DNA of 64,000 nt. Origin: Dyella_B sp966430775. GTDB lineage: Bacteria > Pseudomonadota > Gammaproteobacteria > Xanthomonadales > Rhodanobacteraceae. The notes below the pieces were generated by a model. The model saw nothing but the letters and a program-made list of their open reading frames with translations, had not been told where the DNA came from and did not search any database. Made by a program: the position numbers and the translations under genes. Below, piece after piece: positions 9,310 through 18,900 of this stretch. Positions within the stretch are counted from its first letter, which is position 1; each line of letters begins with the position of its first letter. The DNA lies in assembly GCA_966430775.1 (NCBI GenBank), contig CBJMMB010000003.1, positions 11,475-75,474 on the forward strand. The letters run 5' to 3'.

Positions 9310-10656
9310 ATGCTTTTCGCCAAAGGCGTAAAAGCCGGTGCCGTCGCGGCACTGGTGATAACGAGTGCTGTTGTCAATGCGGGTACCTTTCCGGATTACG
9401 GCTACCAGCCGCCGGCAACGTACACCGGTCCGCTGTTCCATCTGAGTCAGAACTACCCGGCAACGCTGCCGAGCGGACCGGCGCCGGCGTTCTTCAAGCT
9501 GCTGCCGGCCAAACTCACCAACAACTTCGAGCAGTGGCGGCCGTATGTGGATGCGGTCAAGCAGTATTGCCTGGAAGGCAACGTCGAGAACGATTGGGAC
9601 GTGCAGAAGAACACGATTCGGCATTGGTATCACATGCCATGGCAACACTATGGACCGCTGGGACGCGAAGGCATCCACGGCCTTACCAAGGAAGCGCAGA
9701 TCCAGTCCAAGCAGCTTGCGCCAACCCAGGTCACGACCGGACAGACCTACGCCGTGGGCATCTATAACGATGTGGGCGCCTACACCATCGGGCAGGTCTG
9801 GAAGAATCCACAGGATCCCGATCCAAGCCTCACTTCCAAGCCCAACAGCTTCCACGACGGAACCGTGGTGTGCAAAGCGTTGTTTGCCGACATCGACCTC
9901 AAGCAGGTGCCGTTCCTGGTAAATCCAGTGCTGTGGCAGGCCTACATCACCGACAGCTTCGCTTCGGCCAATCGCGAGATCAAGAACGTCGCCCTGATCC
10001 AGATGGATTTCGCCGTGCGCGACAGCCGCGTGCCCGGCACGGGTTGGGTGTTTGGTACGTTCCAGTACAACGGTGCCATCACCGGCAAGCCGGGCTGGGA
10101 CAATCTGGTGCCGGTGGGCGTGATGTGGGGCAACGATCCGGAAAACAACGGCAACGACTACACCAACAAGCAACCGACCATCACCAAGATCAATCCGACC
10201 ATTATGGAGTCGGCGATCAACGCCAAGCCGGAACTGCCGCCCACGCATCTCGGTTGGAATGGACGGCTGAATGGTCCGGTGGACAACCCGGTCAGCTCCT
10301 GCATGAGCTGCCACATGACCGCCGAAAGCCCGCAACTTTCGCCGATGAATCCCACCTTCCAGGCACCAGACAAAGTACCGCCTGTGGGCTCGAAGGAATG
10401 GATGCGCTGGTTCCAGAACGAAGAAGCGGGCGTGCCGTTCGATGCGGCGGCGCTGAGTACCGACTACAGCCTGCAGCTCGCCGGCGGCATCGCCAACTTC
10501 TATGACTGGAAGTGCGACCAAGGCGGCGTGTTCGTCGGTGGCGGCAACGCCTGCCAGCAGGCACGCAATTTCCGCTTGAAGCTGATGAAGTCGGCCACAC
10601 CGCCGGCCAGGGTGTTCAAGGTGGAACGCGATCCGGCGCTTAACGGCATCCATTGA
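9310..10656 (+). CDS. Secreted protein with a single c-type heme motif
   Basis: 448 residues with a signal peptide (AVAALVITSAVVNA) and a good ribosome site (AAAGGGG before the ATG). A single CxxCH heme-attachment site, CMSCH, lies at residues 331-335 within a region that otherwise lacks the classic cytochrome c helix pattern. A large N-terminal part rich in aromatic residues (QNYPATLPSGPAPAFFKLLP, MPWQHYGPLGREGIHGLT) precedes it. A candidate heme axial Met is present soon after (MTAESPQLSPM). Most likely a periplasmic redox protein or an enzyme fused to a heme site; the reaction is unknown. Proteins of this type occur widely as uncharacterised cytochrome-like proteins (recollection, not searched). 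A hairpin follows the stop. Confidence 0.75.
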   Translation: MLFAKGVKAGAVAALVITSAVVNAGTFPDYGYQPPATYTGPLFHLSQNYPATLPSGPAPAFFKLLPAKLTNNFEQWRPYVDAVKQYCLEGNVENDWDVQKNTIRHWYHMPWQHYGPLGREGIHGLTKEAQIQSKQLAPTQVTTGQTYAVGIYNDVGAYTIGQVWKNPQDPDPSLTSKPNSFHDGTVVCKALFADIDLKQVPFLVNPVLWQAYITDSFASANREIKNVALIQMDFAVRDSRVPGTGWVFGTFQYNGAITGKPGWDNLVPVGVMWGNDPENNGNDYTNKQPTITKINPTIMESAINAKPELPPTHLGWNGRLNGPVDNPVSSCMSCHMTAESPQLSPMNPTFQAPDKVPPVGSKEWMRWFQNEEAGVPFDAAALSTDYSLQLAGGIANFYDWKCDQGGVFVGGGNACQQARNFRLKLMKSATPPARVFKVERDPALNGIH

Positions 10657-10681
10657 TCGCTCGCTCGGTTAGATCGCGAAC

Positions 10682-10710
10682 CGGGCTGCTCAACACAAGC
10701 GAGCAGCCCG
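10682..10710 (+). terminator. Hairpin after the heme protein gene, probable terminator
   Basis: A perfect 10-bp stem (CGGGCTGCTC / GAGCAGCCCG) with a 9-nt loop, 25 nt after the stop codon. No clear T run follows, so termination strength is uncertain. Confidence 0.55.
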
Positions 10711-10911
10711 ATTCGTGGTGCACTGCAGTGATTGTTCGCAGAACGGACAGCGTTTTTCCACATGGTTTGCGTTGTGCGGTGGCACACCGGAAAAAACTAC
10801 TCGGTTTTTGCACCGCTTTTCGCGTTGAGCAAGTGGGCGCTCCTTGATCTCACCTTAACAATCGGCCGAGTAGATTCCGGACCGCAAGGGACTAGGGGGC
10901 ACGTGGGTTCC

Positions 10912-11517
10912 ATGGGGATGGATGGCCGTGATACGTGGTTGAAACGATCCGCCGAAAGCTCATCGGCGGACGGCGGTGTTTGCGCGCCGCATGATGACAT
11001 CGCCTTACGCGCCGCCACGGATGCGGACATGGATTTCCTTCGCGATGTGTTTTCATCTACGCGGATGCAGGAATTCATAAGCTTAGGCTTGCCGGCAGAA
11101 CAGACCGAATCCTTGCTTGCCAGCCAGTTTCTGACACAGCACGACTACTACCGTCGGCATTACCCGCATGGTCGTTTCGACATCATCATGCAGGGCGAGA
11201 AAAGCATCGGCCGGCTCTACCACGATTGGCACGGTGACATAGTGCAGCTGATCGATATCGCGCTCCTGCCGTTTTGTCGAGGCGCGGGCATCGGCACGCG
11301 CTTGATGCGGGCGCTCGTGGCGGAGGCGGCCAGGAAGCATATGCCCATGCAACTGTATGTGGAATTCGACAATCCGGTTCGCTCGCTATACCGCACGCTG
11401 GGATTCGTGCCGACCGGGGAGAACGGTATCTACGAGCTGATGCATCGGGACGCCCTGCCCTTTGACGATGAAGGGGCCCGGACGCCAGCAAAAGACCTAA
11501 GCAAGCTTTTTCGGTAA
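10912..11517 (+). CDS. GNAT N-acetyltransferase next to the tail-collar module
   Basis: About 201 residues starting at the ATG 10912 (AGGGGG 13 nt upstream; a second ATG at 10918 is also possible). The acetyl-CoA site is clear: QLIDIALLPFCRGAGIGTRLM with R-G-A-G-I-G-T, then LYVEFDNPVRSLYRTLGFV and the closing ENGIYELMHRD. The substrate is unknown. It is followed by a DUF6916-like gene and a tail-collar gene on the same strand with short gaps (53 and 71 bp), so the three probably form one unit. A GNAT paired with these two proteins recurs in related bacteria to my knowledge, which suggests it acts on the partner proteins or their cargo. Confidence 0.85.
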   Translation: MGMDGRDTWLKRSAESSSADGGVCAPHDDIALRAATDADMDFLRDVFSSTRMQEFISLGLPAEQTESLLASQFLTQHDYYRRHYPHGRFDIIMQGEKSIGRLYHDWHGDIVQLIDIALLPFCRGAGIGTRLMRALVAEAARKHMPMQLYVEFDNPVRSLYRTLGFVPTGENGIYELMHRDALPFDDEGARTPAKDLSKLFR

Positions 11518-11570
11518 TCGACATTCGCATGGCGTTTGCGGCCAAGCCTCAAACGCAGCAAAGGGGACAC

Positions 11571-11888
11571 ATGCAGGCGGTTCCAACGCATGAGGCGCTC
11601 GTCGCATCGCTGCACCGATTGTTCGTGCTGGAAACAGCCGATGGCCGCCGTGTCGAGGTGCGCTTGGCTGCTGCGCCGGCCGGCATCGCGATGGACGCAA
11701 CGTACGTCAGTTATTCGGCGACCTTCGAACTGCCTCATGGCCTTTGGCTTCCCCAGGATACCTATCGCATCACTGCGCCCGACGGCACGTTCTGGGACCT
11801 GCTTGCCACGCCGACCCAGCCCAGCGCCGATGGCCGGGCCTGCCTTACCGTAGTCATGCATTACCAGCGTTCCACCGACACCGTCTAG
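11571..11888 (+). CDS. DUF6916-like small protein
   Basis: 105 residues from the ATG at 11571, preceded by AAAGGGG at 4 nt; an in-frame ATG at 11529 lacks such a site. The sequence (FVLETADGRRVEVRLAAAPAG, YSATFELPHGLWLPQDTYRI, DGTFWDLLATPT) looks like a compact all-beta domain with no signal peptide. I recognise the general pattern of DUF6916, a small domain usually encoded beside microcystin-dependent/tail-collar proteins. Function unknown. It lies between the GNAT and tail-collar genes and is probably co-transcribed with both. Confidence 0.65.
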   Translation: MQAVPTHEALVASLHRLFVLETADGRRVEVRLAAAPAGIAMDATYVSYSATFELPHGLWLPQDTYRITAPDGTFWDLLATPTQPSADGRACLTVVMHYQRSTDTV

Positions 11889-11959
11889 CACGATGCAGGA
11901 TGGTCGTGCCGGGCGGCGACGCAACCCATCGATCCTTCACAGTCCAATAGGGGAACATC

Positions 11960-12574
11960 ATGAGCGATCCGTTTCTTGGCGAAATCCGTATGGTTGGCTT
12001 CAACTTTGCACCGAACGGTTGGGCGTTGTGCGCCGGCAGCATAATGGCGATCACCCAGAACCAAGCGTTGTTTGCCTTGCTAGGCACGGTCTATGGTGGC
12101 AATGGGACGACCACGTTTGCCTTGCCCGATCTGCAGGGACGCTCGCCGGTCGGCGCAGGCAATGGTTTGGGGCTCAGTCCGGTAGTACTGGGTGAGAAGG
12201 CTGGTGCCGAAAATGCGCAGCTTACGATCAATCAGTTGCCCAATCACACGCATACGACAGGCGGCGGCAGCGTTACGGTAACCGGTAGTGTGTCTGTTCC
12301 GGCCTGCTCGTCGCCGACGACAGGAGCCTTATCGGGAACGCCCGGGCCAACGACGGTATTGAGCACGAATGTCGCCGGTGGTCGACCCGGTGAGCTGTAT
12401 ACCACCACCGCGCCCAACACCAATCTCCTGCCTTTCAACGTGCAATCGACCGGCTCGGTCGCCGGCGGCAACACGGGTGCCACGGGCGGCAATTTGCCGT
12501 TTTCGATACGCAATCCCTACCTCGGGATCACGTGCATCATCGCGCTGCAGGGCATCTTCCCGAGCCGTAGCTGA
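11960..12574 (+). CDS. Tail-collar domain protein (microcystin-dependent protein type)
   Basis: 204 residues; AGGGGAACATC precedes the ATG. The N-terminus (SDPFLGEIRMVGFNFAPNGW, ALCAGSIMAITQNQALFALL, GTVYGGNGTTTFALPDLQGR) is the phage tail-collar fold as found in the MdpB family of stand-alone bacterial proteins. The middle has a Thr/Gly/Ser-rich fibre-like stretch, and the C-terminus SIRNPYLGITCIIALQGIFP is the usual collar end. No phage structural, lysis or integrase genes surround it, so it is a chromosomal module rather than prophage. The biological role is unknown; surface or extracellular fibre is an inference. A terminator follows. Confidence 0.85.
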   Translation: MSDPFLGEIRMVGFNFAPNGWALCAGSIMAITQNQALFALLGTVYGGNGTTTFALPDLQGRSPVGAGNGLGLSPVVLGEKAGAENAQLTINQLPNHTHTTGGGSVTVTGSVSVPACSSPTTGALSGTPGPTTVLSTNVAGGRPGELYTTTAPNTNLLPFNVQSTGSVAGGNTGATGGNLPFSIRNPYLGITCIIALQGIFPSRS

Positions 12575-12627
12575 GCCTTCCGATCGTTGCTGCCTGCCGC
12601 CCTTTACGCGACGGCAGTACTGAAACG

Positions 12628-12650
12628 GCCGAGAGGCCCGTACTCTCGGC
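12628..12650 (+). terminator. Terminator after the tail-collar gene
   Basis: An 8-bp perfect stem (GCCGAGAG / CTCTCGGC) with a 7-nt loop, 54 nt after the stop and followed by AGCTTTCGTT. Confidence 0.6.
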
Positions 12651-12685
12651 AGCTTTCGTTACGCTGAAGCATTCCCTTTGACTCT

Positions 12686-12701
12686 TGTGACGTACATCAC
12701 A
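12686..12701. promoter_or_regulatory. CRP/Clp-type binding site upstream of the TpsA operon
   Basis: A perfect TGTGA-N6-TCACA palindrome, 262 bp before the tpsA start codon in a 388-bp gene-free region (12575-12962). This is the consensus for CRP and for the Xanthomonadales homologue Clp. No other gene start lies nearby, so the target should be the adhesin operon. The rest of the gap holds the tail-collar terminator and no gene that I can see. Confidence 0.65.
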
Positions 12702-12962
12702 AATAGGGCAGCATGACGGGCTCTGGCTCATCGTTTGAAGTGTTCGATGCCGGAGCAACGGCAGTAGTCGGTAATTGAGTTGATACGCCAAGCCATTTTC
12801 AAAGCAAACGGAGAGGCTGGCATAGACGCTGCTTGTAGTGTTTGGGGAATTACTGCCCAAGGGGCCGCATGGATTACGCGAATCATGCGTGATGTGAGTT
12901 GCGTTATTACCGCATGAAAAAAGGGGTGTCCGGTCGTGGGCGCCCCACAGGGGGACAATCAA

Positions 12963-15900
12963 GTGAACCATATCTTTCGGCTGGTCTGGAACCGCAAGCT
13001 TGGCGTGCTTCAAGTGGCGTCCGAATTCGCCCGTGGCCGTACCAAGAGTGGGCGTAATGCCGACGGCGGCAAGCGCCGTGTTGCGTGGTTGGCGAGTGTG
13101 CCCCTGAGCCTGCCGCTGCTCGCGTTCGCAGCGATACCGTCTCAAAGCACTATCACGACGAGCGCCGCGCTCACTTCCGTTTCCGCCGTAGCGGCCAATG
13201 CGCTACCCAACGGCGGCAAAGTCACTAGCGGTACCGGTCGGCTTGCGCAACGTGGCGACACGCTCACCATCACGCAACAGAGCCAGAATCTTTCGCTCAA
13301 TTGGCAGTCCTTCAATATCGGCAGCCAGTCCACGGTGAACTTCGTGCAGCCGGACGCCAGCGCCATTGCGGTCAATCGCATTGCCGATACCAACGGCAGC
13401 CGGATTTTCGGCCGCCTCAATGCCAACGGCCAGGTGTTCCTGATCAATCCCAACGGGATACTGTTTGGTCAAGGTGCACAAGTGAACGTAGGCGGCCTTG
13501 TCGCTTCAACCCTGGACGTCAACGACAGCTCGCTTGGCAGCAGCTCACTCAGTTTCAGCGGTACCGGCAAGGGCAGCGTGACCAACCTGGGCACGATCAA
13601 CGTGACCGGCGGCGGCTACGCAGCCTTGCTTGGAAATCAGGTCCGTAACCAGGGTGCGATTCACGCTCAGCTGGGCAGCGTGGCACTGGCTGGTGGCAGC
13701 GCTGTCACGCTCAACTTCGGCGGCGACAAGCTGGTAAGCGTGCGCGTGGACCAGAGCACGCTCAATGCACTGGCACAGAATGGACAGTTGATCGAAGCCA
13801 ATGGCGGCAATGTGTGGATGACGGCCGGTGCGCGCGAGAGTTTGCTTGCGAGCGCGGTGAACAACACCGGGACCATTGAGGCGCAGACTGTACAGAATCA
13901 GCACGGCCACATCATGCTGCTGGGCGGCATGGATGCGGGCACGGTGGATGTTGGCGGCACGCTCGATGCTAGCGCGCCCAGTGGTGCAGGCGGTGGCGAG
14001 ATCGAAACGAGTGCGGCGAACGTCAACGTTGCGAACAATGCGCGGATCACCACGGCCGCCGCGATGGGTTTGGCCGGAACGTGGTTGATCGATCCGCATG
14101 ATTTCACGGTTGCGCCCAGTGGCGGCAACATTACCGGTGCGACCCTGGCGAGCGAGTTGGCCGGCGGTTCCGTCACGATCCAATCGAGTTCGGGAACGAC
14201 GGGCGGAAGCGGCAATATCAACGTAAACGACAATGTCGGCTGGAGCGCGCACACGCTGACGTTGACGGCGGCCGACAACGTCAAGATCAACGCGACCATG
14301 ACGGCTAGCGGTACGGCAGGGCTAGTCGTCAATACGGCGACGGCCAACGGCTCGGATGCGGCGGTGGCCGGCGGTACGCTGATCATGGGGCTGGGCGGCA
14401 GCGGGTTCGCTGGACAGGTGAACTTCACCGGCAGCAATACGCTGAGCATCAACGGGAGCAGCTTTACGCTGATTGGTAGCGCTACGGCGCTGCAGAGCGT
14501 GGGAACGAGTGGAAACTATGCGCTTGCGAGCAACCTGACTTTATCGGGCAACTTCACGCCGATCGGAAATAGCACGACTCCCTTCTCAGGTGTATTCGAC
14601 GGCCTTGGTCATACCATCAGCGGCCTCACCATCACGAATTCTTCCGCCACCGGCGTGGGTCTGTTTGGGGTGTCCTCGGGAACGATCCGTAACGTTGGTC
14701 TGCCGGGGGGGAGCGTTTCAGGCACAGGTATAGGGGCTTCCATCGGTGAACTGGTGGGCGATAACAAGGGCGCGATCAGCAACGTTTTTACGACGGGAAC
14801 AGTTAGTGGCGTGGGAACCGCTACGTCAGGTGGTGAATGGGTTGGCGGGTTGGTGGGTGAGAACGAAGCAAGTGGCACGATCAGTAATGCTTTTGCCAAG
14901 GGCGCAGTCAGTGGATCGTCATACAGCGCGAGTCTGGGCGGCCTCGTTGGCACCAACTACGGCTCGATTCGCAATGCCTATGCCACGGGTTCGGTGAGCG
15001 GTTCTTATGGTGGTGCTACATCGGCGGGGGACAATATCGGCGGGTTGGTGGGTTACAACCCCGGCGTCATCCAGAATGCTTACGCAACGGGCAATGTGTC
15101 ATGGGGCGGTGGCGGCACGAGCAACAACAATTTCATTGGGGGACTGATAGGTTCCGATTCCGGTTCGATTACCGATGCCTATGCCACGGGTCATGTGTCG
15201 GGCGGAGATTCAAGCGATCAACTTGGTGGTCTGGTTGGGTACGCTTCCGGCGGAACCATTACGGCCAGCTATTGGGATACGACGGCCAGCGGACAGTCCA
15301 GCGGAACCAGCAGCACGAGCACTGTCACAACCGGGATGACCGGCCTGAATGACGCGCAGATGATGCAGGCCGGGAATTTTTCCTGGACCATCGCAACCAG
15401 CGGCGGCAGCAGTGATACTTGGCGAATCTACGCGGGCCATACCACGCCCCTGCTCGAAAGCCTGCTGATTCCGCTGACCATCAATGCGAACAATCAGGCA
15501 GTCACGTATAACGGAACCAATCAGGCCGGCGCGGTGTTGAGCTACTCGCTGCCATCACCGGATCTCTCGGCTATCACACTAGGCCTGACGAGCGCGCAGC
15601 ACGCTGGCACCTATAGCGAGAGTGTGGCGTCGGCGTATTCCAGTAATTACGACCTGAGCTTCGGCACCACAAGCGCAACCCTGACCATCAATCCAGCGAC
15701 ATTGACGCCGACCCTGACCAACAGCGGCGTGACCAAGGCCTATGACGGTACGACTGCTGCGCCATCCGGCTTTACGCCGACGTATAGCTACAGCGGGCTG
15801 ATGTCCGGTGATTCCGCGAATCTGACCGACACTGGCATTGCTTACAACAGTGCACACGTGACCAGCGCCACGGACGTCATTGTCTCAGGCCTGAGTATCA

Positions 15901-18900
15901 GCAGCATTACCGGTAGCAATGGTTCGCTGGTCAGCGATTACAGCTTGGCATCCACTAGCGCGGGCGTCGCGGCAACCATCACGCCGAAAGTGTTGACGGC
16001 CACGGCACCGACCATCGGCGGTGTAACGACCAAAGTCTACGATGGCACCACGACGGCAAACGGTGCCAGCCTGAGCGGTGGCAGCGTCAGCGGCTGGATC
16101 AGCGGCGATAGCCTGTCGCTCAATGAAAGCGGCCTGACATTGACCTATAACAGCAGTCACGTGGCAACCGCCAGCAATATCAGCGCTAGCGGCAGTCTTA
16201 CGGTAAATATCCTCAGCAGCACGAACGGTAGCCAGAGCACCGACTACAGCGTGTCTCCACCATCCATCGCGTCGGTGGCCGCAACCATCACACCGGCAAC
16301 GTTGACGGCGACGCTAACCAACAGCGGCGTGAGCAAGGTCTATGACGGCACGACCAACGCACCGATCGGTTTTACACCAACGTATAGCTATGTTGGATTT
16401 GTTTCCGGCGATACCGGCGCCAGCCTGACTAGCGCCAATGCGGCCTACAACAGCGCGCACGTGGCCAACGCCACGGATGTTACGGTATCGGGTCTAAGCA
16501 TCAGCGGCATTGCCGGCAGCAATGGTTCGCAGACCAGCGATTACAGCTTGTCATCCACGAGTGCGAACGTGGCAGCGACGATCACGCCGGCACCGTTGAC
16601 GGTATCGCTGTCTAATACCACCGGCGTCACCAAAACCTACGATGGCACCACGGCGGCGCCGAGTGGCTTCAGCCCGACATACAGCCTCACCGGTTTGGTA
16701 TCTGGTGATAGCGCCATCGTGAGCAGTTCGTCGGCGCCGGTATTCGATTCGTCGCACGCCGGCGTGGCGACGGCGATCACGCAGGGCGGTCTGTCGTTGT
16801 CGTCGGTCGTCGGTAACGGCAGCGATAATTCCGTGCTGAGCGATTACACCTTGTCGAGCACCACGGCTTCGACGGGGGCAGGGATCGCGAGCATCACGCC
16901 GGCGACATTGGGAGTAACGCTGACCAACAGCGGTGTGACCAAAATCTATGACGGTACAACGGCTGCACCGGCCGGATTTACCCCAACGTACAGCTATAGC
17001 GGACTGATTGCCGGTGATACCAGCGCCGGCATAACCGATACCAGTGTGGCTTACAACAGCGCGCACGTGGCCAGCGCCATCGATATCACGGTCTCGGGTC
17101 TTGGCATCAGCAGCATTACCGGCAGCAACGGCTCACTGACCAGCGATTACAGCTTGGCGTTCATTGGCGTGAGCGTGGGCGCGACCATTACGCCGGCGCC
17201 GTTGACGGTATCGCTCTCCAATATCACCAACGTTACCAAGACCTACGACGGCACCACCGCGGCGCCGAGTGGTTTCAGCCCGACCTACAACATTACGGGG
17301 CTGGTGTCCGGTGACACTGCCACGGTGAGCAGTGCGGCAACGCCGGTATTCAATTCGGCGCACGTCACCTCGGCAACGGCAATTACGCAAGATGGTCTGT
17401 CGCTGGCAACGATCACGGGTAACGGCACCGACAATTCCGAGCTCACCGATTACAGCTTGTCGAACACGACGGCTTCCACGGGCGCAGGCGTGGCAAGCAT
17501 CTCGCCGCTTGTGTTGACAGCCACGGCGCCGACTATCGGTGGCGTAACGACCAAGGTCTACGACGGCAGCACGGGGGCGTCTGGCGCCACATTGATCGGA
17601 GGTGGTGTCAGCGGTGCACTCAGTGGCGATAACCTGACGCTCAATACGAGCGGCATTGCGTTGGCCTACAACAGCAGTCACGTCGTCGGTGCCAGCAGCA
17701 TCAGCGCCAGCGGCAGCCTCGCAGTGGATATCCTCAGCAGCACGAATGGTAGCCAGAGCACCGACTACAGCGTGTTGCTACCGACCATCACCTCGGTGGC
17801 CGGGACCATTACGCAGGCACCGTTGACGGCGATACTGACCAACACCGGTGTGACCAAGACCTACGACGGTACGGCCAACGCACCGGTCGGTTTTACGCCC
17901 ATATATAGCTACAGCGGGCTCGTCCCGGGCGATAGCGGCGCCACGCTGACCGACACCGGCGCGGCTTACAACAGCGCGCATGTGGCCAGCGCTACCGGCA
18001 TCACGGTATCGGGGCTGAACATCAGCAGCATTACGGGTAGCGACGGTTCGCTGGCAACTGACTACTTCTTGGTATCCAGCAGTGCGAATGTGGCAGCAAC
18101 CATCACGCCGGCCATGCTGACGGCCACCCTGACCAACAGCGGCCTGACCAAAGTCTATGATGGTACGACCAATGCACCGGTTGGTTTTGCGCCTACTTAT
18201 GGCTATAGCGGATTTGTCTCGGGCGATACCGCTGCCACCCTGACCAACGCTGGCGCGGCGTACAACAGTTCGCAGGTGCGCAACGCCACGGGCGTCACGG
18301 TATCGGGTCTGGGCATCAGTAGCGTTACCGGCAGCAATGGCTCGCTGGCTAGCGATTACAGCTTGGCATCCACTAGCGCCAGCGCCGCAGCAACCATCAC
18401 ACCCGCGACATTGACGGCCAGCCTTACCGGCACGATCAGCAAGGTGTACGACGGCACCACCACTGCGACGCTCACGTCGAACAATTACATGCTGAGCGGT
18501 TTTGTCAGTGGTCAGGGCGCGACGGTGACGCAAACCAACGGTATCTACAACAGCAGTAACGTAGCCAGTGCCACCTCGGTAGCGGCAGCGCTAGGTGGCA
18601 GTGACTTCGCCGCCAACAGCGGCACGAATCTGTCCAATTACACGTTGCCTATCAGTGCGAGCGGCGCAGCGAGCATCACGCCCGCGTTGCTGGTGGTGAC
18701 GGCGAACAACGCCAACAAGACGTATGACGCCATTGCCTACAGTGGTGGCAATGGCGTGACGTACAGTGGCTTCGTGCATGGCGAAAGTGCATCGGTGCTC
18801 GGTGGCACATTGGCCTATGGCGGCAGTTCGCAAGGCGCTGTCAACGCGGGGTTCTACGCCATCACGCCAACAGGGTTGAGCTCGAGCAATTACACGATCA

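Noticed and set aside
9064..10653. A 529-codon open frame opposite the heme protein gene
   Set aside because: The plus-strand gene has a signal peptide, ribosome site and CxxCH motif; the antisense product has none of these.
10732..10911. Upstream extension of the GNAT gene to 10732
   Set aside because: The extra 60 residues show no GNAT features, and a ribosome site supports the start at 10912.
11960..12574. Tail-collar gene as a sign of prophage
   Set aside because: No integrase, capsid, lysis or other tail genes are near, and the sequence fits the stand-alone MdpB-like family.
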